Source: Bradyrhizobium centrolobii
GTDB taxonomy: Bacteria; Pseudomonadota; Alphaproteobacteria; Rhizobiales; Xanthobacteraceae
Direction of reading: 5' to 3'
Length of the DNA: 45,032 nt
Assembly (NCBI RefSeq): GCF_001641635.1
Contig: NZ_LUUB01000120.1
Span: forward strand, 96,087 to 141,118
Shown here piece by piece: positions 1-7,739 of this stretch (positions are counted from its first letter, which is position 1; every line of letters begins with the position of its first letter). A model generated the notes under the pieces. It did not search any database. It was not told the DNA's origin and was given only the letters and a program-made list of their open reading frames with translations. Both the position numbers and the translations under genes were made by a program.

Positions 1-1020
1 GCCATGCTGCGCTCGATCGAGGCGGGCGAGTTCAACGCCTATGCCCCGCCGCTCGGCTTCGAGGCGTTGCGCGCGGCGATCGTCGCCGATCTCGGCACGC
101 CGGACGCGGAGGCGCTGGTGACCGAGGGAGGCGTCAACGCGCTGGCGATGATCTGCCGTGCACGCTGCAAGCCCGGCACCACGCTGGTCACCACCGATCC
201 GACCTGGAAATGGCCGTGCCTGTTCGCGCGCCAGCAGGGGGCCGAGGTGATCGAGATCCCGATCTACGATCCCGCCTGCAACTACCGTCTGGCGCCTGAG
301 GCCTTGAAGGCAAATGTCGATGAGCGCGCCGCGATCATCTATCTTGTAGATCCCAACAATCCGCTCGGCATTCGCTATTCCCGCGAGGAGATCGAGAGCT
401 TTGCCGAGATCGCGCGCGATTGCGGCGCCATGCTGGTGCACGACTGCACCTATCGCGATTTCGCCGACGGCCACACGCCGGCGCTTCATGTGGCGCCGAA
501 GGGCTCTGTGGTCTCGACCAGCTTCTCGAAATGGCTCGGGCTCGCAGGCCTGCGCATCGGTGCGCTCGTCGCCGCGCCCGATCTGTTCGAGGAACTGGCG
601 CAGACCTCTACCAGCGTGCTCGGCGCCAGCGTCATCGCCCAGCGCGCGGCGCAGGCGGGCTTGTCGGTCAAGGCCGAATGGATGAAGAAGGTCCGCAGCA
701 CCGACCGCGCCAACAAGGCGATGATCCAGGAGGCGGCGGCCGCGATCGACGGATTGGCGCTGCCCATCATGCCCTCGCACGGCAACTTCCTGGTGCTGGA
801 AACCATCGCGGCGGGCATCCGTCCCGAGGCGTTGGTCGAGTGCTACCGCCGCCAGGGCATCATGATCCGCCAGGGCACCTACCACACCCAGCGCTTCGGT
901 GACCGCTTTGTGAAGATCAGCACCTCCGTGCCGCAAGTCTGGGTCGAAAAGCTCTGCACGCTGCTGCCCGACATGGTCGCACAGGCGCGCACGCTCAACG
1001 ACCTGCCGCCGCAATTCTAA
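1..1020 (+). CDS. PLP-dependent aminotransferase class I/II, 5' end cut by window
   Basis: This fold-type I PLP enzyme probably moves an amino group between an amino acid and a 2-oxo acid in the cytoplasm. The reading frame is open to base 1, and family members run to about 380-400 residues, so roughly 40-60 N-terminal residues lie outside the window; the ATG at position 4 is probably internal. Visible motifs are YAPPLGFEALR (substrate-loop region), DPNNPLG (the conserved N-P turn), HDCTYRDF (Asp and Tyr that contact PLP) and SFSKWLGLAGLRIG, whose Lys (codon 529-531) is the Schiff-base residue. The next gene starts 6 bases downstream, so it heads or sits inside the first operon. Given the carbamoylase two genes on, it may deaminate the amino acid that enzyme releases; that is inference. 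The substrate cannot be read from sequence. Confidence 0.9.
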   Translation, partial: AMLRSIEAGEFNAYAPPLGFEALRAAIVADLGTPDAEALVTEGGVNALAMICRARCKPGTTLVTTDPTWKWPCLFARQQGAEVIEIPIYDPACNYRLAPEALKANVDERAAIIYLVDPNNPLGIRYSREEIESFAEIARDCGAMLVHDCTYRDFADGHTPALHVAPKGSVVSTSFSKWLGLAGLRIGALVAAPDLFEELAQTSTSVLGASVIAQRAAQAGLSVKAEWMKKVRSTDRANKAMIQEAAAAIDGLALPIMPSHGNFLVLETIAAGIRPEALVECYRRQGIMIRQGTYHTQRFGDRFVKISTSVPQVWVEKLCTLLPDMVAQARTLNDLPPQF

Positions 1021-1026
1021 GGGACG

Positions 1027-1914
1027 ATGCCGATGACGATGATCACGACGAAGGACGGCGTGAAGCTCCATGTGGAGGAGGCGGGTGAGGGCACGCCGAT
1101 CCTGTTCATCCATGAATTCGGCGGCAATCACGCAAGCTGGGAGCCGCAGCTGCGCTATTTCAGCCGGCGCCACCATTGCATCAGCTACGCCGCGCGCGGC
1201 TATCCGCCGTCGGATGTGCCCGACAGCCTGGAGGCCTATTCGCAGGCGATTGCCGCTGATGATGCGATTGCCGTGCTCGACGCACTGAAGATCGACAAGG
1301 CGCATATCGTCGGCCTCTCCATGGGCGGCTTCTGCACGGTGCATTTCGGCCTGCGCACGCCGGAGCGCTCGCTGTCGCTCACGGTGGCCGGTGCCGGCTA
1401 TGGCTGCGAGAAGGAATTCGAGGAGTATTTTCGCGGCGTCTCGCTCGAAGTCGCTGACAATTTCGAGAAGCAGGGCGCGAAGGAGTTTTCCAAGATCTAT
1501 GCGCTCGGCGCGAGCCGGGTGCAGTTCCAGAACAAGGATCCGCGCGGCTGGCAGGAATTCGCCGATCGGCTCGCCACGCACTCCGACCGCGGCGCCGCCA
1601 ACACCATGCGCGGCGTCCAGGCGCGGCGTCCTTCTTTCTACGATATCGAGGACGGCCTGAAAAAGATGATGGTGCCGACTCTGGTCGTCGTCGGCGATGA
1701 GGACGATCACTGCCTCCAGCCCGGCATCTTCCTGAAGAAGACCATTCCGGCCTGCGGCCTCTCGGTCTTTCCCAAGACCGGCCACACGCTCAATCTGGAA
1801 GAGCCGGCGGCGTTCAACGCGTTGCTCGCCGAGTTCATCGCCCAGGTCGAAGCCGGACGCTGGCTGCCGCGCGATCCGCGCGCGCTGCCGGGCCAGATCA
1901 TGCGCACGACGTAG
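1027..1914 (+). CDS. Alpha/beta-fold hydrolase
   Basis: A 295-residue serine hydrolase of the alpha/beta superfamily (Abhydrolase_1 type). The nucleophile elbow is GLSMGG with Ser98. A later Asp in VVVGDEDDH and the His in KTGHTLNLEEP complete a plausible triad, and HEFGGN near residue 29 fits the oxyanion-hole loop. There is no signal peptide, so it is cytoplasmic. The ATG at 1027 follows a GGGA-type ribosome site and 6 bases after the aminotransferase; an ATG at 1036 is an alternative. It looks like the carboxylesterase or enol-lactone hydrolase group (RutD- or PcaD-like). The RutD resemblance is of interest because a RutF-like flavin reductase lies two genes downstream, but no RutA, RutB or RutC is seen here. 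The exact substrate is unknown. Confidence 0.88.
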   Translation: MPMTMITTKDGVKLHVEEAGEGTPILFIHEFGGNHASWEPQLRYFSRRHHCISYAARGYPPSDVPDSLEAYSQAIAADDAIAVLDALKIDKAHIVGLSMGGFCTVHFGLRTPERSLSLTVAGAGYGCEKEFEEYFRGVSLEVADNFEKQGAKEFSKIYALGASRVQFQNKDPRGWQEFADRLATHSDRGAANTMRGVQARRPSFYDIEDGLKKMMVPTLVVVGDEDDHCLQPGIFLKKTIPACGLSVFPKTGHTLNLEEPAAFNALLAEFIAQVEAGRWLPRDPRALPGQIMRTT

Positions 1915-1918
1915 GCCG

Positions 1919-3172
1919 ATGACGCGCCAGCCCCTGATCAATGCCGATCGGCTCTGGATCCGCTTGATGGCGCTCGCCGAGATCGGCGCGACGCCGGCCG
2001 GCGGGGTCAACCGCCAGGCGCTGAGCGATGGCGAGATCGCGGCGTGGCGACGAGTCATCGGCTGGGCGCGCGAGGTGGGATTGACGCCGTCGACGGATGC
2101 CGCGGGAAACCTGTTCCTGACGCTGGCCGGGCGCGACCGCGCCGCGCCGCCGCTTCTCCTTGGCAGTCATCTTGATAGCCAGCCGACCGGTGGCAAATTC
2201 GACGGCGCGGCCGGCGTGATGGCCGCGCTCGAAGCGGTCGTTTCACTGGTCGAGCAAAGCGACAAGCCCGCGCGGGACGTCATCGTCGTCGCCTGGATGA
2301 ACGAGGAGGGCTCGCGTTTCGCGCCGGGCATGATGGGCTCCGAGGCCTTTACCGGGGGGCGCGGCATGGACGCGATCCGCGCTGTGCGCGATGCAGACGG
2401 CGTCAACGTCGGCGAAGCGCTCGATCGCCTTCATCAGGCTTTCCCTGATATGCCGCACAGGCCGCTCGGCTTTGCGGCCGGGGCCTATCTCGAATTGCAC
2501 ATCGAGCAGGGACCATTGCTCGAGGCCGCCGGCTGCACCATCGGCGTCGTCACCGGCATCCAGGGCAAGAAGACCTTTCAGGTCGTGGTCGAGGGCGCCG
2601 AGGGCCATGCCGGCACCCTGGCGCAGCGGGAGCGGCGCGATGCGCTCGCGGCCTTTGCGCAGGTCGCGAACGCACTCCATGCCGAGATCGGCGCCATCGA
2701 TGCCGACATCAAGTTCACCATCGGCCGAGTTGCCGTCGTGCCGAACGCGCCGTCGGTGGTGCCGTCGCGCGTCAGCTTCAGCATCGATCTGCGTCATCCT
2801 GATAATACCGTGCTCGATGTAGCGGGCGCACGCATCAAGGCTCTTTGCCAGGAGAATGCGCCGCCGTGCTCGGTTACGGTGACGCCGCTCGTGGATGCGC
2901 CGTCAAACGTCTTCGATCCGCGCCTGCGTGCGAGCATCGCGAAGGCCGCGCGTGAGCAGGGGCATGCCGCCATGGCGATCCTCTCCGCAGCGGGGCACGA
3001 CGCGCGTCATCTCGCCAAGGTCTGCCCGGCCGCGATGATCTTCATCCCGTGCCGCGACGGGGCGAGCCATGTCGAACACGAATGGGCTGAACCCGATCAT
3101 GTCGGTGCCGGCGCCGCCGTGCTGGCACAGGTGCTGCGCGAACTCGCCTTCGCCCCTGGCATCGAGGCGTGA
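1919..3172 (+). CDS. M20-family N-carbamoyl-L-amino-acid hydrolase / allantoate amidohydrolase
   Basis: A 417-residue metal-dependent amidohydrolase of the M20 hydantoinase/carbamoylase family, which includes L-carbamoylase (HyuC/AmaB) and allantoate amidohydrolase (AllC). Family members remove a carbamoyl group as CO2 and ammonia. The two-metal site is visible: GSHLDSQPTGGKFDGAAG gives His84 and Asp95, NEEGSRF gives Glu129/Glu130, and LELHIEQGPLLE gives His194, with a late HDARHLA supplying another His. The dimerisation lid domain should occupy about residues 215-330. The length is normal for the family. The gene starts 4 bases after the hydrolase stop and ends in a GTGA overlap with a possible start of the next gene, so co-translation is likely. 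L-carbamoylase and allantoate hydrolase cannot be separated by eye; the hydantoinase-rich surroundings favour an N-carbamoyl-amino-acid substrate. Confidence 0.9.
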   Translation: MTRQPLINADRLWIRLMALAEIGATPAGGVNRQALSDGEIAAWRRVIGWAREVGLTPSTDAAGNLFLTLAGRDRAAPPLLLGSHLDSQPTGGKFDGAAGVMAALEAVVSLVEQSDKPARDVIVVAWMNEEGSRFAPGMMGSEAFTGGRGMDAIRAVRDADGVNVGEALDRLHQAFPDMPHRPLGFAAGAYLELHIEQGPLLEAAGCTIGVVTGIQGKKTFQVVVEGAEGHAGTLAQRERRDALAAFAQVANALHAEIGAIDADIKFTIGRVAVVPNAPSVVPSRVSFSIDLRHPDNTVLDVAGARIKALCQENAPPCSVTVTPLVDAPSNVFDPRLRASIAKAAREQGHAAMAILSAAGHDARHLAKVCPAAMIFIPCRDGASHVEHEWAEPDHVGAGAAVLAQVLRELAFAPGIEA

Positions 3173-3180
3173 GGACATCG

Positions 3181-3711
3181 ATGCAGGATGTGGCCCCTCG
3201 GGACTACCGCGACGCGATGGCCTGTCTCGGCGCGGCGGTCAACATCGTCACGACCGACGGCGCTGCGGGCCGCGCGGGATTTACGGCCTCCGCGATTTGC
3301 AGCGTCACTGATGATCCGCCGACGCTTCTGGTCTGCATCAATCGCAGCTCGTCCGCCTATGGCAGCGTAACACGCAACAAGGTGGTGTGCGTCAACGTGC
3401 TCTCGGCGCGGCACGAGCAGCTATCCCGCCTGTTCGGCGGCAAGGTGCCTGCCGAAGAGCGGTTTGCCGCCGCGGCGTGGTCGACACTCGCGACCGGCGC
3501 GCCGGTGCTGGCCGACTGTACCGCCGCGTTCGACTGCCGGATTGCCCATGTCGTCAATGTCGGCAGCCATGATGTGCTGTTCTGCCGCGTGGTCGCGCTG
3601 CAGAGATCCGGCTGCACCGACAATCTGATCTATTTCGGCCGCGCCTATCACACGGTCGGGGTGACCGATCCCGCCGAGGCTGGACCCGAATCCGCTTCTG
3701 GCCCATCCTGA
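3181..3711 (+). CDS. Flavin reductase family protein (RutF/HpaC-like)
   Basis: A 176-residue FMN-binding split-barrel protein of the flavin reductase (DIM6/NTAB) family. Members use NAD(P)H to reduce FMN or FAD for a partner monooxygenase. The family features are MACLGAAVNIVTT at the N-terminus, GFTASAICSVTDDPPTLLVCINRSSSA as the flavin phosphate-binding core, NVLSARHEQL, and the C-terminal LIYFGRAYH. I chose the ATG at 3181 because GAGG lies about 6 bases before it; a GTG at 3169 that overlaps the previous stop would add four residues. No flavin-dependent monooxygenase is seen nearby, so its partner is either elsewhere or the protein acts alone. It follows the carbamoylase directly and precedes the MocR regulator. 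Confidence 0.88.
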   Translation: MQDVAPRDYRDAMACLGAAVNIVTTDGAAGRAGFTASAICSVTDDPPTLLVCINRSSSAYGSVTRNKVVCVNVLSARHEQLSRLFGGKVPAEERFAAAAWSTLATGAPVLADCTAAFDCRIAHVVNVGSHDVLFCRVVALQRSGCTDNLIYFGRAYHTVGVTDPAEAGPESASGPS

Positions 3712-3760
3712 AGGGACGCTGGCGGCCATCGCCGGCCGTTCCAACAGCCGCCTCCACGCG

Positions 3761-5308
3761 ATGGACAGAGATCATCACCCGAGCAAGCGCGTATCCCTTG
3801 CGGGAATGCATATCGACCGGACGTCGGCCGTGTCGCTGCATTTGCAGATTGCGGCCCACATCCGCGGCTGCATTCTGCGCGGTACCTTTCCGGCCGGAAC
3901 GCAATTCCTGGGCTCGCGGGAGATCGCGCGGGAATTGGGCTGCTCGCGCACGGTGGTGCTGACCGCGTGGGATCTGCTTTACGCCGAGGGCTATCTGGAA
4001 TCGACGCCACGCGGCAGCGTGATGGTGGCGTCCGTCGCGACGTCGCATGCGGAGCCGCCGCCGGCTGCGTCGCCCGGGGCTGCGCCCGCCCATATGTCGA
4101 AGCGCTGGCGATCGCTGCTTGGTCTGGATTACGAGACCAATTGGCCGTCCATGTTCGCACCCGGCGCGCCCGACATCTCGACGTTTCCCTTCAAGGAATG
4201 GTCACGCCTGCTGCGCCAGACCTGGCAAAATCCGAGGGAGCAGGAGTGCCTCGACCTTCCCGCCGAAGGCCACCCGCGGCTGCGGAGCGAGATCGCGAAC
4301 TTTCTCGGCTCGGTGCGCGGGCTGGTCTGCTCGCCGGAGGAGGTCGTTGTCACGCCAGGCACATCGGGTGCGCTGGATTTCTGCAGCCGGATGATCCTCG
4401 ATCCCGGAGACGAGGTCTGGGTCGAGGAGCCCGGCTTCGTCGAGGCCCGATGGGCGCTGACGGCGGCCGGCGCGAAGCTCGTTCCAATTCCCGTCGATGA
4501 CAAGGGCCTCGTCGTTTCGGAAGGCATCCGGCGTGCACCACGCGCGAAGTTGATCGTGGTCACGCCGTCGCATCAATATCCGCTCGGCGTCAGCATGGGC
4601 CTGGAGCGGCGCCTCGAGCTGCTCGACTGGGCCAACAGGAACGATGTCTGGGTGATCGAGGACGATTACAATTCGGAGTTCAGGCATCAGGACAGCATGA
4701 TCGCCTCCTTGCGTTCGCTCGATCGCGAGGGACGGGTGATCTATTTCGGCACCTTCTCCAAGATCATGATGCCGAACCTGCGGCTCGGCTACATGGTCGC
4801 CAACAGGCATTTCATCGCAGGATTTTCCAAGGGCCGCGCGCGGATCGACGTGCACACCTCCGGCATCGGACAGCTCGCTTTGGCCGAGTTCATGCGGGAA
4901 GGGCACCTGCTGCGACATCTCCGTGCGATGCGCCGGGTCTATACGAGCAGGCGAAAGGCGCTGATCGAAGCGATCGCAGCGCAGACGCCGGATGATCTGA
5001 CCGTGTCCTCCGCCGTCACCGGGCTGCATCTCGTCGCGCTGTTCACCGAGTCGATGCAAGCGCGGATGAGTGATCGCGAAGCGGCGGCTACCCTGAAACA
5101 GGCCGGCATCCACGTCCAGCCGCTGTCGCAGAATTTTCTGGAGCAACCGACGCGACAGGGCCTGGTGTTCGGCTACGGACGTCTGCACGTCGAGGATGCC
5201 TCGCCGCTGCTTGCGAGAATCGCAGCTTGCATCGGCAGCGGCTCCCGCAACGCACCATCCAAACCGGCAATCTCCTCCCTTACGGCTCGTACAATAAAGA
5301 GAGGCTGA
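3761..5308 (+). CDS. MocR/PdxR-type transcriptional regulator (GntR HTH plus aminotransferase domain)
   Basis: A 515-residue regulator with two domains. Residues about 20-90 form a GntR-type winged helix: LQIAAHIRGCILRG, GSREIARELGCSRTVVLTAWDLLYAEGYL. Residues about 125-490 form a fold-type I aminotransferase-like domain that binds PLP and senses an amino compound. The Schiff-base Lys is Lys334 in GTFSKIMMPNLRLG, and EDDYNSEFRHQ is the typical PLP-contacting motif of MocR proteins. MocR proteins usually control adjacent amino-acid, taurine, GABA or vitamin B6 genes. This one lies upstream of the hyu operon in the same direction, and a run of GTGCAGC half-sites sits in the 400-base gap that follows, making that operon the likely target. 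An ATG at 3806 is a shorter alternative start. Confidence 0.93.
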   Translation: MDRDHHPSKRVSLAGMHIDRTSAVSLHLQIAAHIRGCILRGTFPAGTQFLGSREIARELGCSRTVVLTAWDLLYAEGYLESTPRGSVMVASVATSHAEPPPAASPGAAPAHMSKRWRSLLGLDYETNWPSMFAPGAPDISTFPFKEWSRLLRQTWQNPREQECLDLPAEGHPRLRSEIANFLGSVRGLVCSPEEVVVTPGTSGALDFCSRMILDPGDEVWVEEPGFVEARWALTAAGAKLVPIPVDDKGLVVSEGIRRAPRAKLIVVTPSHQYPLGVSMGLERRLELLDWANRNDVWVIEDDYNSEFRHQDSMIASLRSLDREGRVIYFGTFSKIMMPNLRLGYMVANRHFIAGFSKGRARIDVHTSGIGQLALAEFMREGHLLRHLRAMRRVYTSRRKALIEAIAAQTPDDLTVSSAVTGLHLVALFTESMQARMSDREAAATLKQAGIHVQPLSQNFLEQPTRQGLVFGYGRLHVEDASPLLARIAACIGSGSRNAPSKPAISSLTARTIKRG

Positions 5309-5401
5309 GCCGATCGCCATGCATAGCTCATAGGGCGAATATCCCGCAGTGCCGATCGATCGCCTGCAAATTAGACAGACGATTTGAAGGGTTCGGATTG
5401 C

Positions 5402-5520
5402 AGTGCAGCGGATATCGCGATTTGCGCGGAGAAATCCGTGGTGCGCTGCACTTTTCCCCCGTGGAACGGTCCGCGCTCGCGTGCCGTCAGCGCGGGCAGC
5501 GCTGCACCAAAACGTGCAGC
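5402..5520. promoter_or_regulatory. Cluster of GTGCAGC half-sites, candidate MocR operator for hyu operon
   Basis: The gap between the MocR gene and hyuA (5309-5729) holds four copies of the 7-mer GTGCAGC or its complement, at 5403-5409, 5445-5451, 5501-5507 and 5514-5520. The first pair is an inverted repeat with 9-base arms (AGTGCAGCG at 5402-5410, CGCTGCACT at 5444-5452). The last pair is GCTGCAC, 6 bases, then GTGCAGC. A weaker pair, TCTGCAC at 5700-5706 and GTGCAGA at 5724-5730, flanks the hyuA start, and another GCTGCAC lies at 12341-12347 before the D-carbamoylase gene. Assignment to the adjacent MocR protein is inference. I saw no clean sigma70 promoter in this gap. Confidence 0.5.
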
Positions 5521-5640
5521 AGGTGGCGCGGCGCGCGGCTAGGGTCGCGCTGGTCTAGCGGATTGCGACAACTCTGGCCCTATCCTGCGCCCATCGCTCT
5601 GTCGCACGCTCCCGGTCGGTGGCATGACAGAGGATGCATA

Positions 5641-5721
5641 ATGAGCGCTCTCGGTTTGGCATTGGACCTTGCGATGGACGGGAAGCACCCGGCGTCCGGT
5701 CTGCACGTCACGCGTAGCTGA
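5641..5721 (+). CDS. Possible 26-residue leader ORF upstream of hyuA
   Basis: ATG at 5641 opens a 26-codon frame (MSALGLALDLAMDGKHPASG...) that ends with TGA at 5719-5721. AGAGG at 5629-5633 lies 7 bases before the ATG, a better ribosome site than the one in front of hyuA. The stop is 2 bases before the GTG and 8 bases before the ATG that could start hyuA. Translation of this frame could therefore be coupled to hyuA. It has no recognisable domain and its codon use is not distinctive at this length, so it may be chance. Confidence 0.25.
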   Translation: MSALGLALDLAMDGKHPASGLHVTRS

Positions 5722-5729
5722 CTGTGCAG

Positions 5730-7739
5730 ATGAGCGATTCCGGCGATCACTGGGAGGTCGGCACCGATATCGGTGGTACCTTCACCGACATCATCGCGAT
5801 CCGGCGCGATTCCGCGGAAGCGCGGATCGCGAAGGTGCCGTCGCGCCCCGAAGCACCCGTTCAGGCGATGCTGGAGGCCATCGAGGCGGTTGGCCTGCGC
5901 AAAAGCGAGGTCAAACGCTTCGTCCACGGCACCACGCGCGTCACCAACGCCATCGTCGAGGGCCGGTTGCCGAAGGCGGCGCTGGTCGCGACCGAGGGCT
6001 TTGCCGACGTGCTGGAGATCGCGCGCTATCGCCGCCGCGATCTCTATCGTCTCGACATCCCGCCGAAATCGCCGTCCTTGGTGCCGCCGGAACGATGCTT
6101 TGGGCTCGCCGAGCGCCTCGATCACGAGGGCCGGGTGCTGAAGGCGCTGGAGGAAGCGGAGATCGAGCGTCTGGTGGCCTGGCTCAAGCAGACCGGCGTG
6201 CAGAGCGTCGCCGTGGCCTTGCTTCACGCCTATGCCAATCCCGTGCACGAAAAAATGCTCGGCGAGCGGCTCAAGGAAGTCGTCGCTCATGTCTCGCTCT
6301 CGCACGAGGTCAATCCCGAGGCGCGCGAATATGAGCGGACCTCGGCAACCGTGTTCAACGCGGCCGCGATGCCGATCGCGGTGGAATATCTCAGCGAGCT
6401 GGAGCAGCGGCTGCCAATCGGCCCCGGCCTGCAGGTGTTTCATTCCGCCGGCGCCATGATCCCGATTTCGGCGGTGAAACGGCGGCCGCTGGTGATGGCG
6501 ATGTCGGGGCCTGCCGCCGGCGTCTCCGCTTCCGTCACCATCGCGCGCCAGCTGGGCGCCTCGCGCATGCTGACCTTCGACATGGGCGGCACCACCACGG
6601 ATGTCTGCCTGATCGTGGACGGCCAGGCCGAGATGACGGACGGCCGCATGCTCGGCGACAAGCCGTTGCGCCAGCCGATGCTCGCGGTGCATTCGATCGG
6701 CGCGGGCGGTGGATCAATCGTACGCAGCGGCCCCGGCGGCCTCACGGTCGGCCCTGAGAGTGCCGGCTCCGAGCCGGGGCCGGCCTGCTACGGCCGCGGC
6801 GGCCATGAGCCGACGATCACCGATGCCAATGCCGTGCTCGGCTATCTCAATCCCGCGACGAAACTCGGCGACCGCATCGGCATCGACATCGAGGCTACAA
6901 AGCGCGTGATCGAACCGATCGCGCGCGCGCTCGGACTGAGCCTCACCGAAACAGCGCTAGGCATCATCAAGGTCGCGAATGCGACCATGGCCCGCGCGCT
7001 CCGCCGCGTCACGGTCGAGCGCGGCATCGACGGGCGCGACTGCACGCTGCTTGCCTTCGGCGGTGGCGGCCCGATGCACGCTGCGGGTCTCGCCGATCTC
7101 TATGGGATCGCAGAGGTCGTCGTGCCCAGCGCATCGAGCGCGTTCTCGGCGCTGGGCTGCCTCACAGCCGATTTCAGCTTCCTCCAGCAGCAGACTCTTC
7201 GCGCTGCGCTCGACGGGATTGACCTTGCTCGCGTCTCGGAGCGGATCGAGGCGTTGATCGCCGATGCATCTGCGCCGCTGATCGCCAATGGCGTTGCGAA
7301 GGCGGAGATCCAGGTCGAGCTGGTGGCCTTGATGCGCTACGCGGCCCAGAACGATGCCATCCCGGTATCCTTCACGCTGCCGCTCGACGTCGCCAGGCTG
7401 AAGCAGGATTTCCTGACGCGGCATCAGGAGCTGTTCGGCTATGCGACCGGCGAGCCCTGCGTCATCGAGTCCGTGCGTGTGCAGGCCCGCCGCCCGTCGA
7501 CAACCGTCGTCAGTCGGCCGGCGACCGCGGTGAGGGCCGTGTCGTCAGGTACGCGTATCTGCTCGTTCGACGGTTGCCACGACATCGCAACCGCAATCAT
7601 CGACCGCGCCGCACTCACGGAGACCGTCAACGGGCCCGCCGTCATCGAGGACGCGTGGTCGACCGTCGTGGTACCGCCCGGCTGGCAGGCGAAGCCAGAC
7701 GAGGCCGGAAACCTGTTCCTGACGCGGAGGGCCGCATGA
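5730..7739 (+). CDS. hyuA: Hydantoinase/oxoprolinase family protein, subunit A (ATP-binding)
   Basis: A 669-residue HyuA-type subunit. Together with HyuB it forms an ATP-dependent amidase family that covers 5-oxoprolinase, N-methylhydantoinase and, more distantly, acetone carboxylase. The N-terminal Hydant_A_N domain starts with VGTDIGGTFTDIIAI, a phosphate-binding loop of the actin/ASKHA fold, and includes FVHGTTRVTNAI. The central hydantoinase_A domain has NPEAREYERTSATVFNAA, MSGPAAGV, FDMGGTTTDVCLI and the GAGGGSIV and EPGPACYGRGG signatures. GGGGPMHA lies near residue 443. The ATG at 5730 is used; a GTG at 5724 would add two residues, and neither has a strong ribosome site. Its TGA overlaps the hyuB ATG (ATGA). 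Substrate could be a hydantoin, 5-oxoproline or a related lactam. Confidence 0.94.
   Translation: MSDSGDHWEVGTDIGGTFTDIIAIRRDSAEARIAKVPSRPEAPVQAMLEAIEAVGLRKSEVKRFVHGTTRVTNAIVEGRLPKAALVATEGFADVLEIARYRRRDLYRLDIPPKSPSLVPPERCFGLAERLDHEGRVLKALEEAEIERLVAWLKQTGVQSVAVALLHAYANPVHEKMLGERLKEVVAHVSLSHEVNPEAREYERTSATVFNAAAMPIAVEYLSELEQRLPIGPGLQVFHSAGAMIPISAVKRRPLVMAMSGPAAGVSASVTIARQLGASRMLTFDMGGTTTDVCLIVDGQAEMTDGRMLGDKPLRQPMLAVHSIGAGGGSIVRSGPGGLTVGPESAGSEPGPACYGRGGHEPTITDANAVLGYLNPATKLGDRIGIDIEATKRVIEPIARALGLSLTETALGIIKVANATMARALRRVTVERGIDGRDCTLLAFGGGGPMHAAGLADLYGIAEVVVPSASSAFSALGCLTADFSFLQQQTLRAALDGIDLARVSERIEALIADASAPLIANGVAKAEIQVELVALMRYAAQNDAIPVSFTLPLDVARLKQDFLTRHQELFGYATGEPCVIESVRVQARRPSTTVVSRPATAVRAVSSGTRICSFDGCHDIATAIIDRAALTETVNGPAVIEDAWSTVVVPPGWQAKPDEAGNLFLTRRAA

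Noticed and set aside
1027..3711. A rut-type uracil degradation operon
   Set aside because: RutD-like and RutF-like proteins are present but RutA, RutB, RutC and RutG-like genes are not; the resemblance is at superfamily level.
5563..5588. A sigma70 or sigma54 promoter before hyuA (TTGCGA ... TATCCT, or TGGC ... TGC)
   Set aside because: The sigma70 spacing is only 12 bases and the sigma54 GG-to-GC spacing is 9 instead of 10.
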